Assembly: GCF_001904745.1 (NCBI RefSeq)
Contig: NZ_MRCD01000047.1
Coordinates: 1 to 64,000 of the forward strand
Direction of reading: 5' to 3'
Source: Calothrix sp. HK-06
GTDB taxonomy: Bacteria; Cyanobacteriota; Cyanobacteriia; Cyanobacteriales; Nostocaceae
DNA length: 64,000 nucleotides
The notes under the pieces are model-generated. The model was given only the letters and a program-made list of their open reading frames with translations, searched no databases and was not told where the DNA came from. Positions within the stretch are counted from its first letter, which is position 1. Every line of letters starts with the position of its first letter. The translations under genes were made by a program, and so were the position numbers. Below, one piece after another: positions 42,203 to 52,887 of the stretch.

Positions 42203-44193
42203 GAAGAGTATTTAAAAAGTTAAAAAGAGCGAAGGAAGAATGGGATAGAGCCGAACCTCCACAACCAGGACTTGAACCGATTATCGGCAATATTTACGGT
42301 TCACCACCCGCCGACCCTAGGAACTGTGATGTATATCCTGACTCTCCTTTTTGCGGTAATCCTTTAACGAATAAGCCTATATCTTTTGAATTTACCTTAG
42401 TACGTGATGAATGTAATATTGGAGTTCAATTAGATGCAGCAATCGGATTTATTAAAATGCCACCTGTACAAATTGTGTACAGGAATCCAGAATGTATTAT
42501 TCCGATTCCCGAACCTTTGCCACCACTTGAAAATCAAGAATCGCTTCCTTTTATTCCAAATTCTGATGCTGACTTATGGGCGGTAATCGAAAATATAGAA
42601 GAGGGTGAACAAGGTAGAATCTATGATTTTATAAGTAAGCCTCAAGCTTGGTATGAACGCAGAAGAGAATTAAATATTAAAAGTTTTATAATCAATGCTG
42701 ATTTTACTTCTTACTTTGAATTAGAAGTAACTATTACAGAAGAATTCAACGGGACACACTTTGTTAGCCGTAATTTAACAGAAGATAATATTGGAGAATT
42801 TCTTGTATATGAAACCTACAACGAGCAAACATTGACCGCAGAACGAGAAACACTTAGCTTAGAAGTCCTTGAAATGGGCGAAAGCTTTACGGACTATAAA
42901 ACTATTTATAGAGAAATAAGGTTTTTAGAAGTATCATCACGTGGAGGGTTAACTGTTCTTGACAATTATTCAAGAGTAATTACTTATGCAGGGAATAAAG
43001 ATGAATTGAGGAATTATTTACCAGGTATCTTTTGGGCTAAAAACGTTAACTCAGTTCTGCGTTCTGATATTTATTATGGGTCTAGGGATGCTGACGACTT
43101 CCCGCTTGAAATACCAGGTTTTGAACCTGGAGAAATACCATTGCAGTCAGGGTCAACGGATATTTATGGTAATTTTTATTCAGGGGTTGGAAGAAATTTA
43201 AGAGTTTATTACTTCAAAAGAAACGTAGTAGTAAAACCTCTTGACGCTCCTAATATTCCTAATTTTCCTTTATCACCACCACCACCACCTATGTCATGTT
43301 GTCCTAATGTTCGTGAGAATGACGAGTTATTACGCTTAATAGCGAGAAGAATAGGAGTAAATGACTATCCCGTGAGTGTTCCAAAAATACTCACTGACAG
43401 AAACCAGGGTATAGATACGATTGAAAACCTAACTCGATTAATTTCCTGGCTTGGTAAAAATTTGGATGCTTTATGCGGGATGTTCCCAATCAAAATTAAA
43501 ATAAAAGACGCGGATATTGACCAGGAAGGCGACCAAGCAAAAGAAATTAATATTCCCAATATTGCGGAAGGCATAGCCGAATTATTGGGGCTATCGTTAA
43601 TTTTAAGAGCTGAATCTGATGCGAATTTAAACGCCACAATCAGGACACTAACCGAAGCAGGCGCCGCAAAACAAGCGGCTATTATTGCAACTGATTATGG
43701 GAAAGCAAATGCTGAGTTTTTAGCTTATAAAGGAACACAAGTTGACCGAGAAATACCTTTTACTTTTAAACCTGGTGAACCTCGACTTGATAAAATGCTA
43801 GTTAACGCTACGGTTAACGTCAAAGGTTGGGATAATGACGATAAAGAAGACATCAAAGATTTATTTACACCTTTGCTAGAACTTGCTGCTCAATACCGGG
43901 CAGCTAATTACCGTAATTTAGGGACAAGTGACATTAAAGAATCTTTAATAAAAACCCTTACTAAAAAGGGATTCGAGGCTTTTTTAGATACGAAAATCAA
44001 CGAGGATAAAGCAAGCCGAACAACCGACCCGGATGAAATAGAGAAGCTTAAAAAATCAGATTTTGACCAATTTACAGAAGAAGCTGAACGCGGATTTATT
44101 GACAAGACTGGCATTACAGACAGCTTGAAACCTTACGGGCGCCCTCTTGAGCAACGCCCTCAAATCCGTCAAATTGGGAAAACTTCAGACTAA
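42196..44193 (+). CDS. large putative structural protein, 665 aa (copy 2)
   Basis: Identical to 21,869-23,866; basic N-terminus, proline hinge and helical C-terminal part. Confidence 0.65.
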   Translation: MVRRVFKKLKRAKEEWDRAEPPQPGLEPIIGNIYGSPPADPRNCDVYPDSPFCGNPLTNKPISFEFTLVRDECNIGVQLDAAIGFIKMPPVQIVYRNPECIIPIPEPLPPLENQESLPFIPNSDADLWAVIENIEEGEQGRIYDFISKPQAWYERRRELNIKSFIINADFTSYFELEVTITEEFNGTHFVSRNLTEDNIGEFLVYETYNEQTLTAERETLSLEVLEMGESFTDYKTIYREIRFLEVSSRGGLTVLDNYSRVITYAGNKDELRNYLPGIFWAKNVNSVLRSDIYYGSRDADDFPLEIPGFEPGEIPLQSGSTDIYGNFYSGVGRNLRVYYFKRNVVVKPLDAPNIPNFPLSPPPPPMSCCPNVRENDELLRLIARRIGVNDYPVSVPKILTDRNQGIDTIENLTRLISWLGKNLDALCGMFPIKIKIKDADIDQEGDQAKEINIPNIAEGIAELLGLSLILRAESDANLNATIRTLTEAGAAKQAAIIATDYGKANAEFLAYKGTQVDREIPFTFKPGEPRLDKMLVNATVNVKGWDNDDKEDIKDLFTPLLELAAQYRAANYRNLGTSDIKESLIKTLTKKGFEAFLDTKINEDKASRTTDPDEIEKLKKSDFDQFTEEAERGFIDKTGITDSLKPYGRPLEQRPQIRQIGKTSD

Positions 44194-44200
44194 TTAAAAT

Positions 44201-44443
44201 TTATATTTGCCAAATTTTAACTTCCGAGCCATATATCTCTTGTAAGAGAAAAAGCCGCTCGGATTTTATTTGTTTGCGAATTTGCTTCTGACTCATCCTC
44301 AATTCCTCGGATAGACGCTCGATTAATTCCTGTTTGGGCCGATATTTGTAATATATGGTCGTTCCTGCACGTTTTGTTTTAATCCGCTTTTGAATCAGCC
44401 GTTTGCTTCTAGAGTGAAGCAAAGGAAAGCACATAAGCTCCAT
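44201..44443 (-). CDS. small basic protein, possible nucleic-acid binder (copy 2)
   Basis: Identical to the minus-strand protein at 23,874-24,116, convergent with the 665-aa gene. Confidence 0.5.
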   Translation of the reverse strand: MELMCFPLLHSRSKRLIQKRIKTKRAGTTIYYKYRPKQELIERLSEELRMSQKQIRKQIKSERLFLLQEIYGSEVKIWQI

Positions 44444-44667
44444 GCGTTTAACTTGTTTTGTGATTTTTACGTGATTTTACATTTTATGTTAAGTGGCTAC
44501 TGGTCGTCCGTCGGACAACATGGACACCCATAGGGAGGTAGTTATCTTTTAGACATTGGTTTAGTAGCATCTACATCCTTGCACGCAACATAATACACCC
44601 CTTGCATAAGCAATAACTCTGTATTAAGGTGTATTTGTTTCTAAGTAAATGTTTTAAAAGGTAGCGA
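44444..44667. promoter_or_regulatory. long leader/divergent control region (copy 2)
   Basis: Same 224 bases as 24,117-24,340, including the AATACACC/GGTGTATT inverted octamers. Confidence 0.45.
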
Positions 44668-45345
44668 ATGGCATCTTATACAAGAGGCAGAAAGAGAGAC
44701 AAACAAACGTATGTAGCCGTTACCAACTTCATGTTATATGGCTTCAACACAAAAGATTTAGCTGCAATTGCGGGTGTATCGTCTGCTGACCTAACTAATT
44801 TGGGACATGTTATTGCAGGTACTACCATACCAACAGGGAAAGTTATTGTTCTTGGTGCTAGGTCGCCTAAACCTCCAAGGGTTACTAAAAAAATTGCAAA
44901 CGCGGGTGTAGGGGCCCAGCAATCTATTAGTACTTTTTGTGCATTTGATAAATTAACCCAAGCATTAGCGGCTGGTTGGAAACTTTCAACACAACGACGA
45001 GGCGTATCGTTGCGTCCGGAGACTAGTGCAAAAAATAGTTTGACAGCAATTGCGGAATTGTCCGATGGGAGCTTGTATTGCTTCCCTATGAACAAAGCGG
45101 ATTTTTCTACTTATGGTGCAAGTTTGGGGCTAAAAAGTCCTACTACTATAACCACAGCTACAGAACGAGGAAAGCTAGTATCTGGTTCATCTATTCCTCG
45201 TCCTGGCAATGCCTCGCTGGAAGTAAGCGGCGGCACTTTTAGTAGCTTTTACTCAACCGATGCAAAAGATACAGCATCGACTGCGGGATTTGCAATTTTA
45301 ACTGATGAAGTTGTAATTACTACCGGACCTGCACCTACAACCTAA
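44668..45345 (+). CDS. candidate major structural protein, 225 aa (copy 2)
   Basis: Identical to 24,341-25,018; own leader and good ribosome site. Confidence 0.6.
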   Translation: MASYTRGRKRDKQTYVAVTNFMLYGFNTKDLAAIAGVSSADLTNLGHVIAGTTIPTGKVIVLGARSPKPPRVTKKIANAGVGAQQSISTFCAFDKLTQALAAGWKLSTQRRGVSLRPETSAKNSLTAIAELSDGSLYCFPMNKADFSTYGASLGLKSPTTITTATERGKLVSGSSIPRPGNASLEVSGGTFSSFYSTDAKDTASTAGFAILTDEVVITTGPAPTT

Positions 45346-45593
45346 TGATTGAGACACAATCAGGCATTATTCTTCCAGGGCATCCGTTTTTTGAAGATTA
45401 TTTATATGCTGCATTTCCTCCAGACTGGCGCAATTTTGCATACCATAATCCTGACTTTGCGTTTATAGTCCGCCCTGGTGGACATGGACTACTAGAAGCG
45501 GTAACACATGCAGAAGCAGAAAATTATATTGAGGACGGAGAATTTGACGCGCGCTGCGAGGAAATGGAATACGACGATTTAATTTATGCCTAG
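45345..45593 (+). CDS. hypothetical acidic element protein, 82 aa (copy 2)
   Basis: Identical to 25,018-25,266; overlaps both neighbours. Confidence 0.6.
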   Translation: MIETQSGIILPGHPFFEDYLYAAFPPDWRNFAYHNPDFAFIVRPGGHGLLEAVTHAEAENYIEDGEFDARCEEMEYDDLIYA

Positions 45594-45978
45594 TATTACT
45601 GATGACATTGGTGTTTGGTTTAATTTGGGTGCAATTAACGTTACCCAAAATTGGATTAAATTTCCCAACACAGCAACAGGAGCTAATGCCACAATTCGGT
45701 TATCTTTTAATTCTCCGAGTTGGAATAAATTAAATAGTTATATCCTTATTCGACCACGTTACAAAACTTCTAATTCTGACCAAGTTGGACAAGCACAACG
45801 AGTTTACCCTGTTCAAAACTTAAAAATTGTTCTCCAAGTTCCAATTCCTGAAGACTTTCAAGAACGCTCTATATACTTCCGTGACTTTGAAGTGAAAAAA
45901 GTGCTAAGGTATCGACGACGTATCGGTTATACACCCGATGCAGAGTTAAATGTTACGCTTGAGGAATTATGGGGCTAG
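45586..45978 (+). CDS. small beta-strand-rich putative structural protein, 130 aa (copy 2)
   Basis: Identical to 25,259-25,651. Confidence 0.6.
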   Translation: MPSITDDIGVWFNLGAINVTQNWIKFPNTATGANATIRLSFNSPSWNKLNSYILIRPRYKTSNSDQVGQAQRVYPVQNLKIVLQVPIPEDFQERSIYFRDFEVKKVLRYRRRIGYTPDAELNVTLEELWG

Positions 45979-47549
45979 CTGACATTGCTGTACAAGCATT
46001 AGAGTCTGAGAAAATTAGAAAAACGATTGGAGACGCGGGGATTAGAGTGTTTAATTCTTCATTTGAAGACCCCGACAAAGACGACCAGGGCGGTGTACTT
46101 GGCTGGCTATGGAATGGAGGAAAAAGAATTGTTGGTTGGCTTCTTCAAGAAGCTGGGAAAATATTATCTTTTTCTTTAAGTGCTTTGTGGGGTTGGATAA
46201 CTTCAACCGTGCAATTTATTTGGAATTTTGACTGGAATGTTACGGATAAAACACTCGACCAACAAATAAAAAGCAAATTTGATAATCTAGGGTCACTACT
46301 TGGAGGAACACTAGGTAACTTAGTCGGTTATCTTGGATGCGGTGTAGTTCCTGGCGCCGTTGTTTTTAGTTTCAATGAACCATTAGGAGCTTACATCCTG
46401 GGACAAGTATCTGAAGAATTAAAAGATGAATTTTTGGCTAATTTATCCTCGTTAGTTAGATTTACATTTATTAGTGCTACACAGTATCTAATAATGTGGA
46501 GTTTTAAAAACGTTCGTAAATTTATAAAGTCAAATGTTTCTTTTTTTCAGGACTTATTTGGAGAAGGCGCCGGCAATGCAATTAAAGCTTGGGGAAGCGA
46601 AGGCAGTAAACCCTGGAGCTTTGCAATAGCAACTAACAAAGCCGTTGAATCAATACCCAACACGTTTGTTAAAAACTTTGTAGAAGAGTTTTTAGAAGAA
46701 GCTTGGGACGGTTGTGTAGAAGCTGGTTATGTTGTAGCGAACTCTGTTGATAGTTTTTTGGCGGCTGAAAAACTTAAAAAGCAGGAAGTTCCAGCAGTTG
46801 GTAAGATGACTTACGTTGAAGTGAAGCCCGACCGTAGTCTAGACCATCAACGTATCGTGTTAGCTGGTCCACAAAAGTTGCTGGAAACTCAAATTGTTTC
46901 TACACTGACTAATTACCAGCAGATGCAGGATAAAGATATCGGAACTTTTGTCGGTAATCCTACTGATGATTATTTGCGTGTCCGTCCTCAAAGCTTACGT
47001 ATTGTTATCAAATTTTTCAGTGAGAGTTCCCCACCGTGGCAAGCGAGGACTAACAGCCGGCTCGTTACTGCAACCTATGCCATCCCGGAAATAGAACCAT
47101 CAAAGATTGATTGGGAACGATTGAAACAAGCTTGTGGGGGCGTTAATGGTTATTTGTGGGGACGGTACAGAGCAACAATCATCTTAGACAATGGGCGCCA
47201 AATCCAATGTTGGGGGGCTTCAGGTGGAGAAGCGGAAGATAGAGCAAAAGCTTTTCTGCAATTTACAAAAGGTAAACCCATAAGAGCCAAGGCGACTATT
47301 ACGGAAGATAGGACAGAAGACAATACAGGTTCTTTTGTAAAGCAACCTATTAGGGTTTATCCAGCTTACTTTACGATTTTGAACCAGTACCAAGTACCAG
47401 GCGCCAACGGTTCAGGCATTCCAATCAATGGTAAACGCTATATACGTAAGCGTGACCGTATCGACCTATGGACATCTACGAAACCAGATGATTTTAATGA
47501 GATAGTTTTAGAGATGCTCAAAAAGCCTGGTGCAGAAACAACAACTTAA
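45969..47549 (+). CDS. putative membrane-associated structural protein, 526 aa (copy 2)
   Basis: Identical to 25,642-27,222; Trp/Gly-rich hydrophobic N-terminal region and beta-rich C-terminal half. Confidence 0.6.
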   Translation: MGLADIAVQALESEKIRKTIGDAGIRVFNSSFEDPDKDDQGGVLGWLWNGGKRIVGWLLQEAGKILSFSLSALWGWITSTVQFIWNFDWNVTDKTLDQQIKSKFDNLGSLLGGTLGNLVGYLGCGVVPGAVVFSFNEPLGAYILGQVSEELKDEFLANLSSLVRFTFISATQYLIMWSFKNVRKFIKSNVSFFQDLFGEGAGNAIKAWGSEGSKPWSFAIATNKAVESIPNTFVKNFVEEFLEEAWDGCVEAGYVVANSVDSFLAAEKLKKQEVPAVGKMTYVEVKPDRSLDHQRIVLAGPQKLLETQIVSTLTNYQQMQDKDIGTFVGNPTDDYLRVRPQSLRIVIKFFSESSPPWQARTNSRLVTATYAIPEIEPSKIDWERLKQACGGVNGYLWGRYRATIILDNGRQIQCWGASGGEAEDRAKAFLQFTKGKPIRAKATITEDRTEDNTGSFVKQPIRVYPAYFTILNQYQVPGANGSGIPINGKRYIRKRDRIDLWTSTKPDDFNEIVLEMLKKPGAETTT

Positions 47550-47563
47550 ATTAAGGAGCTTAT

Positions 47564-47968
47564 ATGGTTGACGTTGCAACACAATTTAATTTAGATGAAA
47601 CAGTTGATACTGTTTATCGGGACTGGCAAATAAAGCAAGAACTCGCTTTTATTAGCCAAAGCGAAGCCGAACAGAAAGCTACTGAACTTTTAATTAATCA
47701 GTTTAAAAACCAGTTAAATGATGTATTACAGTCTGAATTTCAAGAAGCGTTAAACATCCAAGTTAGACTTCTTAGTAATACTTTTACCGTGGAAGGTGTT
47801 TTTGAGTATCTAGAGAAAAAAATTGTAATGACACGAAACGTATTACACGAGGGAGCCTATTGGTTTTTAAGTTACGACAACATGCATCTTGTTTGCTTTC
47901 CAGATTCATTCCAGAAGCAACTGATTATAGAATTAGGAAAAATCAAAAATAAAGCTTCAATGAAGTAA
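47564..47968 (+). CDS. hypothetical element protein, 134 aa (copy 2)
   Basis: Identical to 27,237-27,641. Confidence 0.6.
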   Translation: MVDVATQFNLDETVDTVYRDWQIKQELAFISQSEAEQKATELLINQFKNQLNDVLQSEFQEALNIQVRLLSNTFTVEGVFEYLEKKIVMTRNVLHEGAYWFLSYDNMHLVCFPDSFQKQLIIELGKIKNKASMK

Positions 47969-48002
47969 GTAGTATCACCCTTGCACTTTTAGGAAGACAA
48001 TT

Positions 48003-48350
48003 ATGTCCATTAGTTTTAATGATTTATCTCAGTATTTACCGAGTGGTAGTATTGAATTAATTAGTGGTAAGATACGCATTAACGCATCTATTTTAGTTGG
48101 CGATAATAGTTTAGTTTCTTTAGATGATTCTGTAATCGCTTTTACTTCAAAACTGCTCTCGGCTTTGACCAAATTGACTGATGAAACGAACAAGAAGCGC
48201 GTTTCCGCATCAAGGGCACCGATAGAGTTCGTAGAGCAGTATATAACTGCGGGTGGGGATAGCGAAGCTTTAGAAGCTCAATCAAAATTTATTTGTAAGT
48301 TTAAGGTAGATAATAACTCGTTTGTTAATAACGTCGTTGACCCTACTTAG
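48003..48350 (+). CDS. hypothetical element protein, 115 aa (copy 2)
   Basis: Identical to 27,676-28,023. Confidence 0.6.
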   Translation: MSISFNDLSQYLPSGSIELISGKIRINASILVGDNSLVSLDDSVIAFTSKLLSALTKLTDETNKKRVSASRAPIEFVEQYITAGGDSEALEAQSKFICKFKVDNNSFVNNVVDPT

Positions 48351-48361
48351 ATAGCAAATAA

Positions 48362-48682
48362 ATGATAAACAATCCATCCACCAAAACTTCATTAACTTCT
48401 TACAGTAAATGTACTAACAACGTGCATGAACTTACTGCTGATGAACCATCTACTGTAATTGCTGCTAATTCTAAACGATTATATGCAGCAATTATAAATA
48501 ACAGTTCAAGTCAAGTAACACTGATTTTAGGTAAAGCTGGTAGTGGAAGTCTAGAAAAAGGCATCCCTATTAATCCGTTGGGTGGCAGCTATGAAATTAA
48601 TGCCGCTAATTTATACAGAGGTGAAGTCTGCGCTATTTCTACCGCTAAGGTAAAGCTTTCTTGGGTAGAGTGCATCGAATAG
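48362..48682 (+). CDS. small beta-rich putative structural protein, 106 aa (copy 2)
   Basis: Identical to 28,035-28,355; third member of the beta-domain family. Confidence 0.65.
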   Translation: MINNPSTKTSLTSYSKCTNNVHELTADEPSTVIAANSKRLYAAIINNSSSQVTLILGKAGSGSLEKGIPINPLGGSYEINAANLYRGEVCAISTAKVKLSWVECIE

Positions 48683-48690
48683 TCATTGTA

Positions 48691-48726
48691 CTTTGCTAAC
48701 TATTCAATACTGAATAGTTGGTAAAG
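48691..48726 (+). terminator. 15-bp hairpin between structural and lysis genes (copy 2)
   Basis: Same stem and AATACT loop as 28,364-28,399. Confidence 0.6.
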
Positions 48727-48745
48727 CACAGTTACTTATAAAACG

Positions 48746-48994
48746 ATGGAATTAAACGAAATATTACAACTGATAGGAGGACTTATCACTCTATTTGCCG
48801 CTATTTGGCATGTAGCTGAGGTAAAACATGAACTACAACGAGAAATAGACTTTCTTTCTCTTAAAGACAAAGAGCGTCGAGAATTTGTTGATTACATACT
48901 TAACGGACTAAATGAAAAAATCGACCATAAATACAGTCGATTAATGGATGAAATCAAGATTTTAAAGGAATACGAGCGTGAAAATAGCGATTGA
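48746..48994 (+). CDS. one-TM coiled-coil membrane protein, holin-like (copy 2)
   Basis: Identical to 28,419-28,667; overlaps the amidase start. Confidence 0.6.
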   Translation: MELNEILQLIGGLITLFAAIWHVAEVKHELQREIDFLSLKDKERREFVDYILNGLNEKIDHKYSRLMDEIKILKEYERENSD

Positions 48995-49520
48995 CATTGG
49001 ACACAACCTGCCTTGTGACGGGGGCGCGGTTGGCTTTTTAAATGAGAATTGGTGTAACACCGCTGTCGGGATGCACCTTATCTCTATGCTAGAGAAAAGT
49101 CAGGTAGAAGTCATTAAGTGTAAACCAGGTAGTGCAGACGATTTGCGCGATAGCTTAAAGCGTCGAGTCACTACAGCCAACACCGCAAAAGCTGACTATT
49201 ACATTAGCCTCCATCATAACGCTGGTGGCGGGAAGGGTTCAGAAGTTTTTTATTTTTCTAACAAAGGGGGCGCCCTCGCTTCTGCCATTGTTAACGAGCT
49301 TGCACTACTTGGGTTTGAGAACAGAGGCGCCAAAAAATCAACGCACTACTACGTCATTAACTGGTCTGAAATGCCAGCAATTATTGTAGAGGCCTGTTTT
49401 ATGGACACCAAAACCGATTGCGAATTATGGCAACGAGTAGGGGCGAAAGCAGTAGCAGAAGCAATATACAAGGGTTTAAATCAAGTACTGAAATTTAGTA
49501 GTACACCCGTGTCAGCATGA
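48978..49520 (+). CDS. N-acetylmuramoyl-L-alanine amidase (Amidase_3 endolysin) (copy 2)
   Basis: Identical to 28,651-29,193, with the zinc site and catalytic Glu intact. Confidence 0.92.
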   Translation: MKIAIDIGHNLPCDGGAVGFLNENWCNTAVGMHLISMLEKSQVEVIKCKPGSADDLRDSLKRRVTTANTAKADYYISLHHNAGGGKGSEVFYFSNKGGALASAIVNELALLGFENRGAKKSTHYYVINWSEMPAIIVEACFMDTKTDCELWQRVGAKAVAEAIYKGLNQVLKFSSTPVSA

Positions 49521-49606
49521 GAGTTATTAATCTAGACCCCATGATTTACCTTCTATTGATTATTTGGTTCATTACAGGTTTAATTTTCATCAAAGGACTC
49601 AAGTAA
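49517..49606 (+). CDS. 29-aa membrane peptide in lysis cassette (copy 2)
   Basis: Identical to 29,190-29,279. Confidence 0.55.
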   Translation: MRVINLDPMIYLLLIIWFITGLIFIKGLK

Positions 49607-49648
49607 AACTGCTGCTAAATGAGTCGCTTTAAGAAAATTCCTGTTCCT

Positions 49649-49682
49649 CGGCGCCGTTACTAGATTGCGGCGCCGTTTTTTT
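49649..49682 (+). terminator. GGCGCC-based rho-independent terminator (copy 2)
   Basis: Same two CGGCGCCG arms plus T run as 29,322-29,355. Confidence 0.88.
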
Positions 49683-52299
49683 AATCTTCCAAGCTAAAGT
49701 CATGATGGCTATGAACCCAAATAGCTTTATTATCAGGCGGTTGGAACAAATAGCTTGATGGCTTACCGCTAGGATTAGTACGCACCCTCAACAGCCGACA
49801 GTTTGCAATTGAATTGTAAGCGCCAGGACGAACAAGCTGCTGGACTGTATATCTAAATTGAGCGTGCCATGTTTCGACAATGACAAACAAGCGCGCCTCT
49901 ATTGTTTTTTTATTCCCTGATAAAGTCTCTTCAGTTTTTGCCTTGTTGGGATATTCAATAAGTAAATGCCACTTATCCGTACTACTTAGAGTACCTGTAA
50001 TTGTTATTACACCTTGAGGTGTATTAAAAGTCTTTTTAAAACTAGCCTTTTTGTCGGCAGATAATGAGGGGTCAAACCCCACAGCATTTTTTTCAAAATT
50101 GCACGTTGAAAATAAAAATGTTGGTTTTTCTAATGGAACACCTGGAACACCCTCTTGATTTATAGCTGTAACATCTTGTCGCGTATGGGTTTGAGGGTGT
50201 TCCACTAGAATTTCTGTTTTTAGTGGTGTTCCACTAGAATTTTTGTTGTCAGGTGCATTTTTCTCTGAGGTTGTTCCAGGTGTTCCAGGTGTTCCACTAG
50301 AATATTCAAACTTTTTATCTGAAGGTGTCCAACAACGCAAATTTTCACCATTAATCCTTCTACGTGTAGCAGTCCATTTTAATTGTCTCATTACGCACCC
50401 TACGCGCTTGCTCATACCAACTTCTGCACGCGCTGTTTCTACTCCTAACGCATTAAGTATTTCTGTGGTCGTAGCGTAATCTCGACCTCGAATAAAATTG
50501 GCAATTGGTTCTAACCACGGGTCTTGCACTTGGAACTCAAGGTTCGCTTCTTGTTGTTGTTCCTGTTCTTCTGGCGATAAATACCACTTAACACCTTGTT
50601 GATAAAGGGCGCTAGCAGCTGCCCAAAGTTTATCGCGTTCTCTTTGTACTAATTCGATTGGGATGGTATCTACAATCGGAATAATCCAAAACCGTCTACT
50701 ACCTGTTGCATCAGCTAATATCTCTTGTTCGTTCGTAGTCCCTATCAGCACCGACGCGCGCGGAAATTCTTTAATTACTCGACTGTAAGGAGTACGAAAC
50801 GCATCGGTAGTTGAAGACATGAATTTTTTCAACGCGCTAACGTCTTTCTTCCTGTAAACAGTCTCAAACTCCGACCACTCAAGCCCCCAAAAGCGGTGTA
50901 ACTTCATTAACTCGTCACGCTCGTTAGCGTCGCCCAACTCGTCAGAGAACCAATCTTCCCCAAAAAGTACTTTCCAAAATGTACTTTTACCAGTGCCCTG
51001 CTTGCCTACTAATATAGTGGCGGTATCGTGTTTACAGCCTGGTTGACGTAGACGAGCGACTGCTGCGACTAAGCAACGCTTCATATATATATTGTGTATT
51101 GGGTTATCGCTACCAAAGTATCGAGTAGCTAAATTGTCCAAAATACTAGTATCGATGTTTGGGTGGACAAGGGATAGAGTATCAATGTAATCGACCACAG
51201 GATGATAGCTGTTTTCGGAAGCAACCATTTCAACTACCGCTTGCGCGTCTCCTATTGGGATATCAATGTCAAACTCAAGTGCTATTCTCAGCCTAATTAA
51301 GTTAAGGTCAAGTTCGGCGCCGTGCAACTCAATAATATTTTTAAGCTTGTTAAGTCTTAGCGCGTCGCCCCAACCTTGACGTACCACGTCCATATATCTA
51401 TATAGTCTTGATTGCCGCTCGTCCTCGTCGTAACCTTCCTGGTTTTTCCACTGTTCCTGGATTTCGAGGCGCCACTCTTCAATTGTTAACGCCTCTTCAA
51501 CCAACTTATCAAAAGCTTCTTTCCCATTTGCTGCTATAAAATCATCCACGCCTTTATGAACTCCTGATGGTAACTTAATTACCATTACTTTAGAACCGCT
51601 TGACGCTAATTCTCGACTCATTGCAAGAAGCGCGTCTTGAACAGCTTTTTTAGAAAGTACGTCATTATCAAAACATAGATAAGCTTTTCTTCCAAAACCA
51701 TTAACAGGCTGTAACCAATGATGCAATCGCCCATTCTTTCGACAAGTAGAAACACCGGGGATAGAAACGCTAGCGTAACCGATTGATAAAAGGCTTGCTG
51801 CTTTTTTAGCACCTTCTGTTATCAGTAATGGAATCTTGGAATTATCAATTACTGACTGCCAATAACCTTCTACACCTGTGTCAAGAAATAGCGGACAAGC
51901 CCCGTATCCACTAGCACCGATGTATTTCTGTATTCTGCCATCTTTATTAAGAGGTGATGTGTCAGGTTTTACTTGAACGCCTTTTAGCGTAGCTTCTCCG
52001 GTTGTAGGGTCTAAACCTGAAACCTGCCAGCATGGGACTAATTCGCTTGAATGTTTCCAACGCTTCTTAGAATTTCTACTGAGTATTTTATCTACTTCTC
52101 TAGCATCATGAATTGAGCGAATATTGAGCTTGATGATATCAGGTTTAACACCACTACTAATCCATTCTTCCCAGTGGTTAATATCAATATTGTCCGGCTT
52201 TTCTATGTTAGAATTGAAGGTATTAGAAGTATTTAAATCATTTAAGTCCTTTTGTTTGGTTGCTGCATTATCGGCGGCAACTATTTTTTGTGTATTCAT
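49681..52299 (-). CDS. primase-helicase, Toprim-like plus VapE-type ATPase (copy 2)
   Basis: Identical to 29,354-31,972; Walker A VGKQGTGKST and Gly-Thr-Pro linker present. Confidence 0.88.
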   Translation of the reverse strand: MNTQKIVAADNAATKQKDLNDLNTSNTFNSNIEKPDNIDINHWEEWISSGVKPDIIKLNIRSIHDAREVDKILSRNSKKRWKHSSELVPCWQVSGLDPTTGEATLKGVQVKPDTSPLNKDGRIQKYIGASGYGACPLFLDTGVEGYWQSVIDNSKIPLLITEGAKKAASLLSIGYASVSIPGVSTCRKNGRLHHWLQPVNGFGRKAYLCFDNDVLSKKAVQDALLAMSRELASSGSKVMVIKLPSGVHKGVDDFIAANGKEAFDKLVEEALTIEEWRLEIQEQWKNQEGYDEDERQSRLYRYMDVVRQGWGDALRLNKLKNIIELHGAELDLNLIRLRIALEFDIDIPIGDAQAVVEMVASENSYHPVVDYIDTLSLVHPNIDTSILDNLATRYFGSDNPIHNIYMKRCLVAAVARLRQPGCKHDTATILVGKQGTGKSTFWKVLFGEDWFSDELGDANERDELMKLHRFWGLEWSEFETVYRKKDVSALKKFMSSTTDAFRTPYSRVIKEFPRASVLIGTTNEQEILADATGSRRFWIIPIVDTIPIELVQRERDKLWAAASALYQQGVKWYLSPEEQEQQQEANLEFQVQDPWLEPIANFIRGRDYATTTEILNALGVETARAEVGMSKRVGCVMRQLKWTATRRRINGENLRCWTPSDKKFEYSSGTPGTPGTTSEKNAPDNKNSSGTPLKTEILVEHPQTHTRQDVTAINQEGVPGVPLEKPTFLFSTCNFEKNAVGFDPSLSADKKASFKKTFNTPQGVITITGTLSSTDKWHLLIEYPNKAKTEETLSGNKKTIEARLFVIVETWHAQFRYTVQQLVRPGAYNSIANCRLLRVRTNPSGKPSSYLFQPPDNKAIWVHSHHDFSLED

Positions 52300-52419
52300 T
52301 TGCATGTCCTTTTGTAGTAAATAGTTAAGAATCAAATATCAGTGTTAGAAATGCGGGTATTTTGGGAAACATGTTAATAACCAGGTGCAACTGGATATTA
52401 ATTTTTGAGGTAGGTAACA

Positions 52420-52716
52420 ATGGAATTAAATGATAACGATGTACTGGATTTAGAAAATTCTCCAAGACTCGGTGCAAATCCCACTTGTCAAATTAGTGAA
52501 CTTAAACTTGGTTTACGGACTAAGTTTGTAGGCAACCAAGGAAATGAACAACCTGACTACCAATTTTTTAGAGATGGCGTGCAGTGCCAACTTTTATCGT
52601 CTAGTGGCAAAGGGTGGCAGAAAGGAAAGCTTAAGTTTGAACTAGTATTTATCCCAGATGAATCACCAAAACCAACTGATGCGGTAATGGGAAACGGACT
52701 TAATGGTGAAGATTAA
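52420..52716 (+). CDS. KGK-like small protein (copy 2)
   Basis: Identical to 32,093-32,389. Confidence 0.55.
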   Translation: MELNDNDVLDLENSPRLGANPTCQISELKLGLRTKFVGNQGNEQPDYQFFRDGVQCQLLSSSGKGWQKGKLKFELVFIPDESPKPTDAVMGNGLNGED

Positions 52717-52744
52717 CGCTTTTTAAAACCTAATCAAACAACAG

Positions 52745-52776
52745 AAAGCCGTCTCACGGAGTTGTGGGACGGCTTT
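52745..52776. terminator. bidirectional terminator-like hairpin (copy 2)
   Basis: Same 9-bp stem as 32,418-32,449. Confidence 0.75.
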
Positions 52777-52887
52777 ACTGCTCTGCCTGTTGTAGCTGAG
52801 ATGATATTTCTTTTAGCTCATTAAGGTATCGGCGGCGTTCAGCAATCAGATTCTCAAAACCTTTTATCTCCTCCTCAACTTTAAAAA